A model generated the notes under the pieces. It ran no database searches and was not told the origin of the DNA. It was given only the letters and a program-made list of their open reading frames with translations. 42,714 nucleotides of DNA, taken from Leptolyngbyaceae cyanobacterium HOT.MB2.61. Lineage in GTDB: Bacteria > Cyanobacteriota > Cyanobacteriia > Leptolyngbyales > Leptolyngbyaceae. The translations under genes and the position numbers were made by a program. Location of the stretch: assembly GCA_023511615.1 (NCBI GenBank), contig JAIMBL010000015.1, forward strand, positions 1 through 42,714, written 5' to 3'. Positions 22,713 through 33,533 of the stretch are shown here, in pieces (the first letter of the stretch is position 1; every line of letters starts with the position of its first letter).

Positions 22713-23765
22713 GCTCTTTCCTTTCAATAAAAAGGTGCGCATTTCGCCTTTACCTTTAACCGGAATCGTACCCCGTTCTTCAAATAGATACTTGCCCTTG
22801 AGGCATTCATAGGTCCCATCCGTGACTTGAATTTCACCGGGAATACCTTGAGATTCCATGCGGCTGGCGGTATTGACCGTATCGCCCCAAAGATCATAGA
22901 TGAACTTTTTGGTACCAATTACCCCAGCCACCACTGGTCCCATACTGATGCCGATGCGAATGCTGAAAGACTCGCCCGTTTCACGGTTGAATTTCGCGAT
23001 CGCCCCCTGCATATCCAGGGCCATTTCCGCGATCGCCTCTGCGTGGTCAGCGCGGTGAGTCGGAATGCCTCCCACTGCCATGTAGGCATCCCCAATTGTC
23101 TTAATCTTTTCCAGTTGGTGCTGTTCTGCAAGGCTGTCAAAGGCTGAAAAAATGTGATTCAGCAAATTTACCATTTCAATTGGCGATCGATGGGTTGAAA
23201 TGCGAGTGAAGTCAACAATATCGGCAAATAGAACCGTCGCTTCAGCAAAGCTTTCGGCAATCGTGCTCTGGGTTTGCTTAAGCTGCTCTGCAACAGGTCC
23301 AGGCAAAATACTCAACAATAATCGCTCCGACTTTTCCTGCTCTGCTTGCAGTTGCTTCAGGTAGGCTTGCTCCTGATCGCGTAGGCGCTTTTTTTCTAAA
23401 CACGCATTAATTCGAGCTTTTAACAGCGTGGGATTAAACGGCTTGAACAGATAGTCTTCAGCCCCCATTTCGATACAGCGCACCACACTGTCCATGTCAT
23501 CCAGAGCCGAAATCATGATCACGGGAATGTGGCGCAGGGCTGGATCCGCTTTGACATGCTCCAATACCTCGTAACCGTTCATCTCCGGCATCATAATGTC
23601 ACAAAGGATCAGGTCAAACGGTTGCTTTTTCAGAAGTTCGATCGCCTGTCGTCCGTTTTCGGCTACAGCCACCGTGTGCCCCTGACGCCGAAGCCGCCGT
23701 GAAAGCAAATCACGGTTTGCCTCGACATCATCCACTACCAGCATTGAGCCCTGTTCGGCGTTCAT
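22689..23765 (-). CDS. Receiver domain-adenylate cyclase
   Basis: 358 residues. The receiver (1-125) has the acidic pair at 12-13, phospho-acceptor D56 in ILCDIMMPEM and FKP lysine. A coiled linker (125-160) leads to a class III cyclase domain: VLFADIVDFTRIS with the first metal aspartate, KIKTIGDAYMAVGG with the adenine-reading lysine, GISMGPVVAGVIG, and YDLWGDTVNTASRME with the second adenine-reading aspartate plus transition-state Asn and Arg. The residues predict ATP, not GTP, so it should make cAMP on phosphorylation, as in cyanobacterial CyaC-type proteins. GAGG precedes the start. The last seven residues are encoded by repeat A. The kinase genes upstream are likely its input. Confidence 0.93.
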   Translation of the reverse strand: MNAEQGSMLVVDDVEANRDLLSRRLRRQGHTVAVAENGRQAIELLKKQPFDLILCDIMMPEMNGYEVLEHVKADPALRHIPVIMISALDDMDSVVRCIEMGAEDYLFKPFNPTLLKARINACLEKKRLRDQEQAYLKQLQAEQEKSERLLLSILPGPVAEQLKQTQSTIAESFAEATVLFADIVDFTRISTHRSPIEMVNLLNHIFSAFDSLAEQHQLEKIKTIGDAYMAVGGIPTHRADHAEAIAEMALDMQGAIAKFNRETGESFSIRIGISMGPVVAGVIGTKKFIYDLWGDTVNTASRMESQGIPGEIQVTDGTYECLKGKYLFEERGTIPVKGKGEMRTFLLKGKSHSGSHCG

Positions 23766-24107
23766 CAGTTACCTCATCGATCCGGACACCCTAAAAAACC
23801 CTATCGAAGAATTTTAGTGGTTAGCCTAAAGGAGTCTGTCATACCCAATCACCAGAATTTATCAGGTTGCGCAACTTCCCATATTTCCGCGTTGCTGAAA
23901 AGCAGTATGAATCGAAACGAAGTTTCGAGCATACAGCAACTATTTCAGATTCAGATTCAGCAATACCCCCGTATTTCCTCCTAAAGCCTAGCCAACACCC
24001 AAACTGGATAAGCATTACTGACCAAAGAGTACCTCTTTCTGCATCTATATTCGACCTTTCTGCTCACCCCCACCCATCTAACCTTACCGGCGGTGAAATG
24101 GTCAGTT
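23766..24107. other. 342-bp gap between cyclase and CHASE4 kinase
   Basis: This contains a strong interrupted hairpin at 23891-23940: outer GTTGCT with AGCAAC, middle GTATG with CATAC, inner CGAAAC with GTTTCG around a 3-nt loop. It separates the kinase operon from the cyclase and could terminate the former or shape the leader of the latter. Otherwise no gene is seen. Confidence 0.5.
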
Positions 24108-26978
24108 CTATGCCGAACCTTGCTGGCTTTTTGTGGAAAGCTTGCCATCAACACAGGTCGAGATCAAATTTTTTACTTCGGTAAGTAGTTCTTCGTGGCT
24201 AAACGCCCCTTTCTGGAAAATCTGCTCAACCGCACCCCGCAACCTCATCCGATCTTCCAGAGTGATGTCCTTTGCCGTGATCACCACCACTGGAATCGAA
24301 CGCCACTCTGGACGTTTCTTGAGCTCCGCAACGACTCCAAATCCATCCATCTCTGGCATCATCAGGTCCAACAGAATCAGGTCTGGAATTTCTTTATCTA
24401 GAATATTTAATGCCACTCGTCCATTCGGTGCTTCAATTACAGTCCAACCCTCTTTCTCCAACATCTGTCGTAGCAGTTCCCGATTGGTAAGATCATCTTC
24501 TACCAGCAGAATGGAGCAGGGTGGCTCCTTGCAGCGATACTTTCTTAAAACGGACGACAGGCGGTCGCGATCTATGGGCTTAGTCAGGTAGTCTGATGCG
24601 CCAAGCGCGTAACCAACATTCTTATCATCCACCATAGTCAGCATAATGACTGGAATGTTAGCAAGTTCTAAATCGGCTTTCAGCATGGAAAGCACTGTCC
24701 AACCGTCCATACTGGGCATCATCACATCCAGGATAATGGCATCGGGATGACTCTCTCTGGCTTTTTGGATTCCTTCGATTCCAGAGCTGGCTACTTCGAC
24801 CCGAAACCCCTCCTTGCTGAGAAAACGCAGCATTAAGTCATGCACAGTAGGGTCATCGTCAATCACCAAAACCATGCTGGCTTTAATGGGGTTAAGCTGA
24901 GCATCCATTTTGGTTGAGGTCGGTGGAGCAGATTGGACCTTGGGGTCAATTACGTGGGCAGGCAACACCATAGTGAAGGTGGAACCCTTTCCAGGCTCGC
25001 TTTCAGCGGTGATGTCACCTCCCATCATCTGACAGAAACGCTTGGTAATTGCGAGCCCTAACCCAGTTCCCCCATACTTGCGAGTGGTAGATGCATCCGC
25101 CTGAGTAAAGGCCTGGAATAGCCTGTTCATCTGGTCTTCACTCATACCGATGCCGGTGTCGGAGACGGTGAAGGTGATGAAGTCGTTAGTGGTTGGTGGT
25201 TGGTGGTTAGTAGATGAGGAGGTGGAGAGTCTTGAGTTTTGAGTTTGAAGTTTCGAGTTTTGAGGCATTGAAATTCTTGCATCCTTGGCCCCTGACCCCC
25301 AGTCCCCAGTCCCTACGTCCTGACTCCCAACTCCTGACTCCTGATTCCTGGCTTCTGATTTTTCCCTTTTGCCTTCCAATTCCTGTCCCCTGTCCCCCAG
25401 CCCCCAGTTCCCTGTCTTCTGGCCCCTCTCTACCGTCAGCGTAATCGTCCCATTCTCGGTAAATTTGCTCGCGTTGCTCAGTAGATTGAACAGGTTCTGG
25501 CGGATTTTGGTCAGGTCGGCATACATCATGCCAATATCATTGGGGCATTGAACGATGAGGGTATTGTTGTTCTTCTGGATCAGGGGTTGGATGGTGTGGA
25601 GGATTTCAGCGATCGCCGTTGCAATATCAAACGTCTCCAGGTAAAGATCCATCCTGCCCGCCTCAATCTTGGAGAGGTCAAGGATATCGTTGATTAATCC
25701 CAGGAGATGCTTGCCCGCGCCATTAATCTTTTCCAGGTCAGGGATGAGGCCATCATGCCCCAAGTCTTCTGCATCTTCCCGAAGCATTTCGCTGTAGCCA
25801 ATGATGGCATTGAGGGGAGTCCGCAGTTCATGGCTCATGTTGGCAAGAAACTGACTTTTTGCATTGTTTGCCTGTTCCGCAGACTCCTTGGCTTTTTGAA
25901 GTTCGATCGCAGCTTGTTGCCGCTCTTTCTGTGACTTTTCCAGCGCATTTAGCATGGTGTTGATATTGCTACCCAACCTGGAAAGTTCATCCTGCCCCGT
26001 GGCTGAAACACGGCCTGATAAATCCCCATCAACGCCAATTCTGCTGACCTCACTGCTGAGTTTGCTTAAGCGAGATAAAACCAGCTTTTCCAGCAATAGC
26101 AGAGTTACTCCGCCAAATACCAATCCTGCAATCCAGATGGCCCAGGTAAGAAAGCGGACGGTTGCCTGCCCCTGCTGATAAATGGTGCGGGATGTTTCTG
26201 CTCGAATCAGCAGGGCAGGGTGGCCATAAATATCATTCAGCAAGGCATAGCCAGCGATGGTTTTGTCGTTTAATGTCTGCACCAATATGGGTGGATCGGG
26301 CTGTAAAGCAGACTGAGCCGCCTTTAAGCCGAAAGGAATCAGAGTTTGGTTGGTGCCCTGTAAGAAAACCGGATAGCGGGTCAAGCGGGCAAACCGACGG
26401 GCTTCGGCTTTATCCAGGTAGCGCCCAACAATCAGGGTCCCTTTGATTGGACCTTTGCCAGAACTGTTTAAGATTGGGCGAGAAACAATCAGCATGGGAC
26501 CTTCGGGCAAAAGCACAATTCCACTCAGGTTACTGGTAGGGTAGGAGTGCTGGAGTAAAAGATCACTCCGCACCAACCGAGATTTTAGGACAGCCGGGAT
26601 AGGGGTCGCTTTGCCACTTTTAAGGTCAAATCCGGTACCAAATACTACCTTCCCTGAAAGGTTAATGAATATCATCAGGTTGACTCGCAGGTAAGCCAGT
26701 TGGGGCTCAATCAGGTTGGATTGGATAAATTCCTGGTTGCCATCCTGCACAAACTGGTAGGCATCATCCCAGCTGGCCCAGTCATTGAAACTTTCATTGA
26801 ATTGTTCCAGATTCTGGGCAAAGACGCTTAAAACTCCCCTCATTACCTGACGGGTATCTTGTTCTTCGGCCCGTTTCCAACTACCCAGTAAAAGGGTTGA
26901 GGAAATGCTGTAAAGAACGGCATTAAGACCAATCAGTGTTGCACCGATGATGAGTAGTGTTCGTATACGCAAAGTCAT
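24108..26978 (-). CDS. CHASE4 hybrid histidine kinase with two receivers
   Basis: 956 residues from ATG 26976-26978 (CAGGAG 10 nt upstream); the frame is open 44 codons further but overlaps the previous gene. Order: membrane segment ([20 protein letters not shown]), CHASE4 extracytoplasmic sensor with [14 protein letters not shown], second membrane segment, HAMP, HisKA with [18 protein letters not shown], ATPase with N box [12 protein letters not shown]1 SDTGIGM and G2 GTGLGLAI, then two receivers ([11 protein letters not shown] and [11 protein letters not shown], both with their lysine). An 82-residue low-complexity insert (DNA 25183-25430) made of heptamer repeats lies between the N-box strand and G1. 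It is last in the operon, 31 bp after the soluble kinase gene. Confidence 0.92.
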   Translation of the reverse strand: MTLRIRTLLIIGATLIGLNAVLYSISSTLLLGSWKRAEEQDTRQVMRGVLSVFAQNLEQFNESFNDWASWDDAYQFVQDGNQEFIQSNLIEPQLAYLRVNLMIFINLSGKVVFGTGFDLKSGKATPIPAVLKSRLVRSDLLLQHSYPTSNLSGIVLLPEGPMLIVSRPILNSSGKGPIKGTLIVGRYLDKAEARRFARLTRYPVFLQGTNQTLIPFGLKAAQSALQPDPPILVQTLNDKTIAGYALLNDIYGHPALLIRAETSRTIYQQGQATVRFLTWAIWIAGLVFGGVTLLLLEKLVLSRLSKLSSEVSRIGVDGDLSGRVSATGQDELSRLGSNINTMLNALEKSQKERQQAAIELQKAKESAEQANNAKSQFLANMSHELRTPLNAIIGYSEMLREDAEDLGHDGLIPDLEKINGAGKHLLGLINDILDLSKIEAGRMDLYLETFDIATAIAEILHTIQPLIQKNNNTLIVQCPNDIGMMYADLTKIRQNLFNLLSNASKFTENGTITLTVERGQKTGNWGLGDRGQELEGKREKSEARNQESGVGSQDVGTGDWGSGAKDARISMPQNSKLQTQNSRLSTSSSTNHQPPTTNDFITFTVSDTGIGMSEDQMNRLFQAFTQADASTTRKYGGTGLGLAITKRFCQMMGGDITAESEPGKGSTFTMVLPAHVIDPKVQSAPPTSTKMDAQLNPIKASMVLVIDDDPTVHDLMLRFLSKEGFRVEVASSGIEGIQKARESHPDAIILDVMMPSMDGWTVLSMLKADLELANIPVIMLTMVDDKNVGYALGASDYLTKPIDRDRLSSVLRKYRCKEPPCSILLVEDDLTNRELLRQMLEKEGWTVIEAPNGRVALNILDKEIPDLILLDLMMPEMDGFGVVAELKKRPEWRSIPVVVITAKDITLEDRMRLRGAVEQIFQKGAFSHEELLTEVKNLISTCVDGKLSTKSQQGSA
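25183..25430 (-). repeat. Heptamer repeat insert in the CHASE4 kinase ATPase domain
   Basis: About 248 bp in continuous 7-nt phase, with units such as TGAGTTT, CAGTCCC, TGACTCC and TGTCCCC on the plus strand. It is translated in frame; the peptide shows 7-residue units QNSKLQT and QNSRLST. The part 25191-25264 is identical to 30591-30664. Confidence 0.88.
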
Positions 26979-27009
26979 GGGATGGTAACTCCTGACAGGT
27001 AGGTTCTGG

Positions 27010-29115
27010 TTAGACGCAGACCCTTGACCGGGCGCAGGTAGCAACCAACTTGCGCACTTCGACCAATGATTTTTCCCGGCTATAACCTCCGTGCTGGAAC
27101 AGGGTTTCAATGTAGCCGTTCAGCCAGAGACGCTCATCTCTAGAAATGTCCTGGGCGGTGATAACAACTACAGGAAGGTCATGTATCTGCTCGTGTTGAC
27201 GCAGATTTGCAATAAATTCTAAACCTTTCAGGTTGGGAGGCATCAAATCCAGTAGCACGAGATTAGGGGGATCTTGATTGAGCACTTCCAAAGCGGGGTA
27301 AGAGTTCTCGGCGATTTCGACCGTCCACCCTTCTTTTTCCAGCAGGCGCTGGACAATTTGACGGGTAGTAGCATCTTCCTGAACCAGCAGAATCTTTCCA
27401 CCGGATTCCCCAGGGTGGTAGGAACGGAGCAGTAGGGTCAGTCGCTTGAAGTCAGCGGGCCGGGTCAAATAATCAGAGAAACCAAGGGTAAATCCTATAC
27501 TCTGGTCATTGGCGATCGCCAGCATAACTACCGGAATTTCGGCCAGAGCCGGGTCGGACTTAAAGGCCGATAGAACTGCCCAGCTATCGACCTCTGGCAT
27601 CATCAGGTCCAGCAGAACCAGGCAGGGGCGCAGTTCCCGCGCCAGGCGTCGGCCTTCTTCGCCACACCAGGTCGTCACAACACGAAAGCCTTCCTGATTG
27701 AGGGTTTTCACCATCAAGTCACGCACGGTGCGATCGTCATCAATCACTAGAATTAACCCACCATCGTCTGGCAGATTAACAGACTCGATTGGGGACGAAT
27801 AATCTAATGGTTCGGATACGAGCACCGTCGTGACCTGGTGCTCCACTATATCCACTGGTAGAGAAACTGTAAAAGTCGAACCGCGGCCCGGCGTACTTTC
27901 CACCGAGATCGTTCCCCCTAACATCTGGCAGAACCGCTGACTAAGCGCCAATCCCAGGCCCGTTCCACTATATTTGCGGGTGGAAGAGTTATCCCCCTGA
28001 TTGAATGCTTCGAAGATGGTTTCTTGTTGGTCAGGGGAAATTCCAATCCCGGTGTCAGAGATGGTGAAAGTAATATAGGGAGTGGGGGAGTTTTGAGTTT
28101 GGAGTTCTGAGTTTTGAATTGCCTTTGACCCATCCATCCTATCTCCTAGCCCCCAGTCTTTAGCCCCTAGTCCCCCGTCCCTAACCTCTAGTTCCTCTGA
28201 CTCCTGGCTTCTGGCTCCTGCCTCCTGCCTTCTTTCCACTGCCAGCCTCACCGTTCCTTTCTCCGTAAACTTCGCCGCGTTGCTTAGCAGATTAAGCAGA
28301 ATTTGCCGGACTTTGCTCAGGTCGGTATGCATGGTACCCAGGTCTTTGGGGCAGTGAATGCTAAAGCTGGAACCGTTTTTCTCGACCCAGGGCTGGGCTG
28401 TTTGAGCAACCTCCTGAATCAGGAATGCAATATCGAAGTGCTCCAGGTAGAGATCCATCTTGCCTGCTTCGATTTTGGAAATATCCAGAATGTTGTTGAT
28501 CAACCCCAATAGATGTTTGCCAGAGGAATGAATTTTGTCGAGGTCAGGCACAAGGCTGGCATCAATTTCTTGTAGATCTTCTCTCAGGATTTCGCTGTAG
28601 CCAATAATGGCATTAAGCGGGGTGCGTAGTTCATGGCTCATGTTTGCCAGGAATACACTTTTTGCCCGATTGGCACTTTCGGCGGCGGCTTTTTCTGCCT
28701 TGAGCTGTTCCAGGTAAGACTTTTCCTGGTCGCGCAGCCATTTACGCTCCAGGCAGGCGTTGATGCGAGCTTTCAGTAATACCGGATTGAGAGGCTTAAA
28801 CAGGTAATCTTCGGCACCCATTTCAATGCAGTGGACGAGGCTATCCAGGTCATCCAGTCCAGACACCATGATCACCGGAATATGCTTGAAGTCAGGATCG
28901 GTTTTAATTATTTCCAGCGTCTGGAAACCGTTAAGCTCTGGCATTAGAATGTCCAGCAAAATCAGGTCGAAGGGCTGCTTTTTTAGCCAACGGATTACCT
29001 GACTGCCATTCTCAACGGCAGTCACGTTCAGGTTGTATTGGCGCAACTGGCGAGAAAAGTAAATGCGGCTGGGCTCGTCATCATCGGCAACCAGTACATG
29101 AGGAATCGGGTTCAT
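27010..29115 (-). CDS. Soluble hybrid histidine kinase (REC-HisKA-ATPase-REC-REC)
   Basis: 701 residues with no membrane segment. The N-terminal receiver has D55 ([11 protein letters not shown]) and FKP. HisKA has [18 protein letters not shown] near 159-176. The ATPase has N box [12 protein letters not shown]1 SDTGIGI and G2 GTGLGLAL, with a 53-residue heptamer-repeat insert. Two C-terminal receivers keep an aspartate ([21 protein letters not shown]), but the conserved lysine is replaced: TRP instead of TKP in the second receiver, and FQHGG where the sister kinases have a lysine in the third. These receivers may signal abnormally. AAGGAG is 7 nt before the start and overlaps the stop of the preceding receiver gene, so translation is coupled. 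Confidence 0.92.
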   Translation of the reverse strand: MNPIPHVLVADDDEPSRIYFSRQLRQYNLNVTAVENGSQVIRWLKKQPFDLILLDILMPELNGFQTLEIIKTDPDFKHIPVIMVSGLDDLDSLVHCIEMGAEDYLFKPLNPVLLKARINACLERKWLRDQEKSYLEQLKAEKAAAESANRAKSVFLANMSHELRTPLNAIIGYSEILREDLQEIDASLVPDLDKIHSSGKHLLGLINNILDISKIEAGKMDLYLEHFDIAFLIQEVAQTAQPWVEKNGSSFSIHCPKDLGTMHTDLSKVRQILLNLLSNAAKFTEKGTVRLAVERRQEAGARSQESEELEVRDGGLGAKDWGLGDRMDGSKAIQNSELQTQNSPTPYITFTISDTGIGISPDQQETIFEAFNQGDNSSTRKYSGTGLGLALSQRFCQMLGGTISVESTPGRGSTFTVSLPVDIVEHQVTTVLVSEPLDYSSPIESVNLPDDGGLILVIDDDRTVRDLMVKTLNQEGFRVVTTWCGEEGRRLARELRPCLVLLDLMMPEVDSWAVLSAFKSDPALAEIPVVMLAIANDQSIGFTLGFSDYLTRPADFKRLTLLLRSYHPGESGGKILLVQEDATTRQIVQRLLEKEGWTVEIAENSYPALEVLNQDPPNLVLLDLMPPNLKGLEFIANLRQHEQIHDLPVVVITAQDISRDERLWLNGYIETLFQHGGYSREKSLVEVRKLVATCARSRVCV
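28075..28237 (-). repeat. Heptamer repeat insert in the soluble kinase ATPase domain
   Basis: About 160 bp in 7-nt phase, with plus-strand units TGAGTTT, GGAGTTC, TCTTTAG, CCCCTAG and GGCTTCT. It is in frame and lies at the same structural position as in the two neighbouring kinases, but its sequence is not identical to theirs. Confidence 0.85.
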
Positions 29116-29119
29116 GGGG

Positions 29120-29488
29120 TTACTCCTTGCCCAGGAATGCCTGAATTTTGCCCATCAGCCGGAGAAATTCAACTGGTTTGGTGTCATAGTCGTCGCAGCC
29201 TGCTTCCATACACTTTTCGCGATCGCCCGCCATGGCATGAGCTGTCAGCGCAATGATAGGAATGGATTGGGTTTCGGGTATGGCTTTCAGTTTGCGGGTG
29301 GCTTCCCAACCATCGAGTACGGGCAGACTCATGTCCATCAGGATTAAATCGGGAGCCTCTAAACACGCCAGGTTAACGCCCTGCTCGCCATCGATCGCAA
29401 TCAAAATTTGATGCCCTTTGCGCTCCAGGCGGCGGGAAAGCATGTCCCGGTTCATTTCGTTATCTTCAACCAGCAAAATTTTAGCCAT
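29120..29488 (-). CDS. Single-domain response regulator
   Basis: 122 residues from ATG 29486-29488, with GGAGGAGG just upstream; the longer open frame lies within the preceding kinase gene. It is a CheY-like receiver alone: acidic residues E8 and D9, phospho-acceptor D52 in [15 protein letters not shown] and DTKP lysine. The first 8 bases overlap the end of the GAF/PAS kinase gene and the stop is 4 bp before the soluble kinase gene, so it is tightly coupled to both. It probably shuttles phosphate between the kinases (inference). Confidence 0.92.
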   Translation of the reverse strand: MAKILLVEDNEMNRDMLSRRLERKGHQILIAIDGEQGVNLACLEAPDLILMDMSLPVLDGWEATRKLKAIPETQSIPIIALTAHAMAGDREKCMEAGCDDYDTKPVEFLRLMGKIQAFLGKE

Positions 29489-32400
29489 GAGCCTCCTCCA
29501 CGGTACGGGAGTTTTGACGGATGCAAGAGAATACCAGATCACGCACCTCTCCCAGCAATTCTTCCCGGCTATACGCTCCCTTTTCCAGGATTTGCTCGAC
29601 GTAGCCATTCAATTGAAGGCGATCAGCAGAGGTGAGATCCATAGCAGTTACAACAACAACGGGAATTTGGCGCCACTCAGACTGACTGCGCAATTCTTGA
29701 ATAAATTGAAAGCCATCCATTTCGGGCATCATCAGGTCTAGCAGAATCAGGTCTGGCCTGGCTTCGGCAAGGCGTTCCAGAGCAACCCGACCATTTTCGG
29801 CTTCTGCGATCGCCCAGCCTTCCTTCGCCAGAATGCGACGAAACATCTCGCGAGTAGTCGGGTCATCTTCAATAATCAATACCTGTCCAATCGAAGTCGG
29901 TGGATCGACTGTCAGTCTAGGTTGGTATTTTTCCAAAACCGAAGCCAGACGTTTGTAGTCAACTGGTTTGGTCAGATAGTCGGATGCACCCAGGGCAAAG
30001 CCCAGATTTTGGTTATCCACAATAGTCAGGACTACAACTGGAATGTCCGCCAGTTCTGGATCTGCCTTCAAACTTGAAAGAACTGACCAGCCATCCATTA
30101 CCGGCATCATCACATCTAGGGTAATAGCATCGGGGCGCAGTTTTTTGGCCAGGTGAAGCCCTTCTTGCCCATTGGGGGCCGTTTCCACCTGAAAACCCTC
30201 TTGAATCAAGTAGCGGGACAGCAGATCTCGCACTGTGGGCTCATCATCGATGACTAAAACAGTCAAATTTTTAGAAGGAGCAACCGCCGCTGGTTTGGTT
30301 GAAACGAGGGTTGGAGTTGAAGCTGGCGTGGGTTCAGGTTTGCGCTCATTTACCTGCATAGGCAACTGCACTATAAAGGTAGACCCCTTACCCGGTTCAC
30401 TTTCTACACTGACATCGCCTCCCATCATCTGGCAAAATCGGCGGCTGATGGCAAGCCCCAGCCCGGTTCCCCCATACTTGCGGGTGGTGGATGCATCCGC
30501 CTGGGTAAATGGCTGAAACAATCGGCTTAGCTGATCTTCGGTCATGCCAATGCCGGTGTCCGAGACGGTGAAGGTGATGAAGTGGTTAGGGGTTGGTGGT
30601 TGGTGGTTAGTAGATGAGGAGGTGGAGAGTCTTGAGTTTTGAGTTTGAAGTTTCGAGTTTTGAGTCATTGGAACTCTTTCATCCCTGGCCCCTGCCCCCC
30701 AGTCCCTGCCCTCTGCGTCCTGCGTCTTGGCTCCTGCCTCCTGCTCTATCTTTACGGTCAACGTAATAGTACCCTTTTCGGTAAATTTGCTCGCATTACT
30801 CAGCAGGTTCAGTAGGATTTGGCGGACTTTGGTCAGGTCAGCGTACATCGTTTCCTGCTCGATAAGGCTCTGGGTAACCAGGATGTTGCCGTTCTTTTCG
30901 ACCATTGGCTGGATGGTGGCTCTGACCTCATCAATCATGTCAATGATGCTGAATCTTTCCAGGTAGAGGTCCATTTTGCCGGCCTCAATTTTGGAAATAT
31001 CCAGAATGTCATTGATCAACCCCAGCAGATGTTTGCCTGCACCATGAATTTTTCCCAGGTCAGGAACGATGTCCTCGTAACCCATGTCGAGGCAGTCTTC
31101 CTGCAACATTTCGCTGTAGCCGATGATGGCGTTGAGTGGAGTGCGCAGTTCATGGCTCATGTTGGCGAGAAACTGGCTCTTGGCGCGGCTGGCTGTTTCG
31201 GCGGCTTCCTTGGCCTTCAAGAGTTCTTCGGCGGCTTGCTTGCGATCGCTGATGTCTTCAACAATCCCTTCGTAATGGAGGAAATTGCCGTCGTCGTACA
31301 CAGCACGGGCATTTTCTGAAATCCAGATTATGCTGCCATCACGGCGGTAAACCTGAGACTCAAAATTATTGACGACTCCATACTCGGCTATCAGGTGAAT
31401 AAACTCTGCCCGCCGTTCGGGATTTACATACAGTTGATTTTCGATATGGTTAGAGAGCGTAGCAATCAGTTCTTCAGGCGAATCGTAGCCGTAGATTCTT
31501 GCCAGGGCAGGGTTAGCACTGATATAGCGACCTTCGGCTGTGGTTTGAAAGATACCGTCAGCCGCATTTTCAAAAATGCTGCGATACTTTTCTTCTGCCT
31601 GTTGCAGGGCAAGTTCGGCGCGTTTGCGATCGCTTATATCCATCGTCACCCCACTCATGAGAAGAGGTTTACCGTTAGCATCACGCACCACATTGCCACG
31701 GCTATTTGCCCAGTGAACACTGCCATCATCCCAGATGACACGATACTCGACGTTGTACTCAGTCCCCTGCTCAAAGGTTTCAGCCTGAGCCTGCTCCAGC
31801 TTCTCCCGATCATCCGGGTGAACTCGCTTAATAAATTCCTGGTAGTTAGGCACAAAAGAGGCGGAATCCACACCAAAAACAGCCGCGACCTGCTCTGACC
31901 ATTTTTCTTCTCCTGTTACAATATTCCAGTCCCAGGCTCCCATTTTGGCAGCGTTGAGTGCGACTCGAAGTAATTCTTCCTGCTGGCGCAGGGTAACTTC
32001 TGCTTGCTTGCGTTTAATAAACTGCCCGATTTGATTGCCAACAGTCGTCATCATGTTAATCAGGTCAATATCCGGTTCTCGAATGCTGCGGTTAAAGAAG
32101 GATAGGACTCCTACCACCTGATTGCCTGCCCGGATGGGAAACCCAAAAGCGGAATGAAGCCCTGCACGGGCTGCCATTTCTCCTCGGAGAAAGCGGCTAT
32201 CTTTCCTCACATCAGCAATCCAGATTGGTTCACCCGTACTCCAGACCAGCCCATTCATCCCCTCACCAGGAGCAAAGGTAAGGGTATGGCTATCCGCATC
32301 GAATTCAGATTGCTTGGCCGGAGTCGTGCCCCAACTCTGAACAAACTCCAAGCGATTCGCCTGAGGATTGACCAGCCAGAGATCTCCCAAATCCCATTTC

Positions 32401-33533
32401 AGGCTTTCACAAATGCCCTGGAGAATGAGTGGGGCGGCTTCTTCTAAATCTTTCGATTCTGCCAAGGCAAAAGTGGTTATATATTGTACTTTAAGCCGCT
32501 GTTCGGCGCGAATTCGCTGGGTGAGACTGCGAGCAAAGGCCGCGAAGACCCCGATGACCGACAGCAAGACGAATAAGCCGAAGATTCGCACCTGTCTCCT
32601 CTTTTGAGTAAATTTGTTAATTCGAACTTGAAGCAATCGATCGAGTGCTGGAGATGCCGCATCATAAAGTTGAAACTGCCCGGCGATCGCGCGATCAGCC
32701 AACGAAGCTACTTCACTTGACTTGACGAAACCACTTTGAGTCCCAATTTTACGAATAATTTGGTAATAATTCTTGCTACTATTCCTCATTTGCTGATAAG
32801 CCGACGCCAGTTCGGCTTCGAGCTGGGGGTTGAACTTAAAAGCTACATCTCGTCCCCGTGCAAGCTTCTTTAGGGAAGACTCCAGTGCATTCGATAATCC
32901 AATGAGTTGAACCCGTTCCTCCAGTTGTGGTGTACCCTGTTGAGCGATTTTTGTAGTCAATTCCCTGGCCTGGGCAGAACTCTCGATCACCGCTGGCAAT
33001 CGATTCACCGTAGCGTCCATGAGGTAGTAGGTATCCAGGTCAGGGTCAAGGATCAGGTTGGAGGTATCTCCCACGTGGGCAATCAACTCCAGCAGGTTGT
33101 TAACCAGGATGAAATGAAGTCGCAGGACTATGATCCTGGAAAAGGCAGGCAGTCCTTCCTTTAACTGCCTCCAATCACTAACCAGGTCGCTCCAGGAATG
33201 GTGGGTTTGCAACGGGGTTCCCAGTTCTTTCTCCAGGGAGTCTATCTGGGCGATCACGGCATCAATTTCAACCTGTTTGCTGAATAGTTGCGGCTTCGAG
33301 TTGGCATGGGTTTGAACTGCCAGAGCAAGCTGCTGATGCTGAATGATATCTTCTAACAAATGGCGCAAAGAACGGTTGAAGCGTACTCCCATTCGTTCTT
33401 TTTCAGCAAAATCAATACTGACATTGATTTCCGCAACCAGACGATTGACAACTACCACAAAAGGCACTGTAAAAACGAGAAACAAACCCACCAGGATTCC
33501 TCGACCCGTAAATCGTCTCAGTGCGTTTTTCAT
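29481..33533 (-). CDS. Membrane GAF/PAS hybrid histidine kinase with two receivers
   Basis: 1350 residues. Two membrane segments (about 14-33 and 318-336) enclose a helical extracytoplasmic sensor. Then come a GAF domain (about 350-510, [20 protein letters not shown]), a PAS_3 domain ([13 protein letters not shown] to [12 protein letters not shown]), a second PAS ([15 protein letters not shown] to [12 protein letters not shown]), HisKA with [18 protein letters not shown], and the ATPase with N box [12 protein letters not shown]1 SDTGIGM and G2 GTGLGLAI. Two receivers follow ([21 protein letters not shown], lysines present). A 57-residue heptamer insert interrupts the ATPase (DNA 30583-30750). 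It is the first gene of the minus-strand signalling operon; the start follows an AT-rich region without a strong Shine-Dalgarno. Confidence 0.93.
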   Translation of the reverse strand: MKNALRRFTGRGILVGLFLVFTVPFVVVVNRLVAEINVSIDFAEKERMGVRFNRSLRHLLEDIIQHQQLALAVQTHANSKPQLFSKQVEIDAVIAQIDSLEKELGTPLQTHHSWSDLVSDWRQLKEGLPAFSRIIVLRLHFILVNNLLELIAHVGDTSNLILDPDLDTYYLMDATVNRLPAVIESSAQARELTTKIAQQGTPQLEERVQLIGLSNALESSLKKLARGRDVAFKFNPQLEAELASAYQQMRNSSKNYYQIIRKIGTQSGFVKSSEVASLADRAIAGQFQLYDAASPALDRLLQVRINKFTQKRRQVRIFGLFVLLSVIGVFAAFARSLTQRIRAEQRLKVQYITTFALAESKDLEEAAPLILQGICESLKWDLGDLWLVNPQANRLEFVQSWGTTPAKQSEFDADSHTLTFAPGEGMNGLVWSTGEPIWIADVRKDSRFLRGEMAARAGLHSAFGFPIRAGNQVVGVLSFFNRSIREPDIDLINMMTTVGNQIGQFIKRKQAEVTLRQQEELLRVALNAAKMGAWDWNIVTGEEKWSEQVAAVFGVDSASFVPNYQEFIKRVHPDDREKLEQAQAETFEQGTEYNVEYRVIWDDGSVHWANSRGNVVRDANGKPLLMSGVTMDISDRKRAELALQQAEEKYRSIFENAADGIFQTTAEGRYISANPALARIYGYDSPEELIATLSNHIENQLYVNPERRAEFIHLIAEYGVVNNFESQVYRRDGSIIWISENARAVYDDGNFLHYEGIVEDISDRKQAAEELLKAKEAAETASRAKSQFLANMSHELRTPLNAIIGYSEMLQEDCLDMGYEDIVPDLGKIHGAGKHLLGLINDILDISKIEAGKMDLYLERFSIIDMIDEVRATIQPMVEKNGNILVTQSLIEQETMYADLTKVRQILLNLLSNASKFTEKGTITLTVKIEQEAGAKTQDAEGRDWGAGARDERVPMTQNSKLQTQNSRLSTSSSTNHQPPTPNHFITFTVSDTGIGMTEDQLSRLFQPFTQADASTTRKYGGTGLGLAISRRFCQMMGGDVSVESEPGKGSTFIVQLPMQVNERKPEPTPASTPTLVSTKPAAVAPSKNLTVLVIDDEPTVRDLLSRYLIQEGFQVETAPNGQEGLHLAKKLRPDAITLDVMMPVMDGWSVLSSLKADPELADIPVVVLTIVDNQNLGFALGASDYLTKPVDYKRLASVLEKYQPRLTVDPPTSIGQVLIIEDDPTTREMFRRILAKEGWAIAEAENGRVALERLAEARPDLILLDLMMPEMDGFQFIQELRSQSEWRQIPVVVVTAMDLTSADRLQLNGYVEQILEKGAYSREELLGEVRDLVFSCIRQNSRTVEEAHG
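30583..30750 (-). repeat. Heptamer repeat insert in the GAF/PAS kinase ATPase domain
   Basis: About 168 bp in 7-nt phase, translated in frame; peptide units QNSKLQT and QNSRLST are the same as in the CHASE4 kinase. 30591-30664 is identical to 25191-25264; beyond it the two inserts diverge in length and sequence. Confidence 0.88.
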
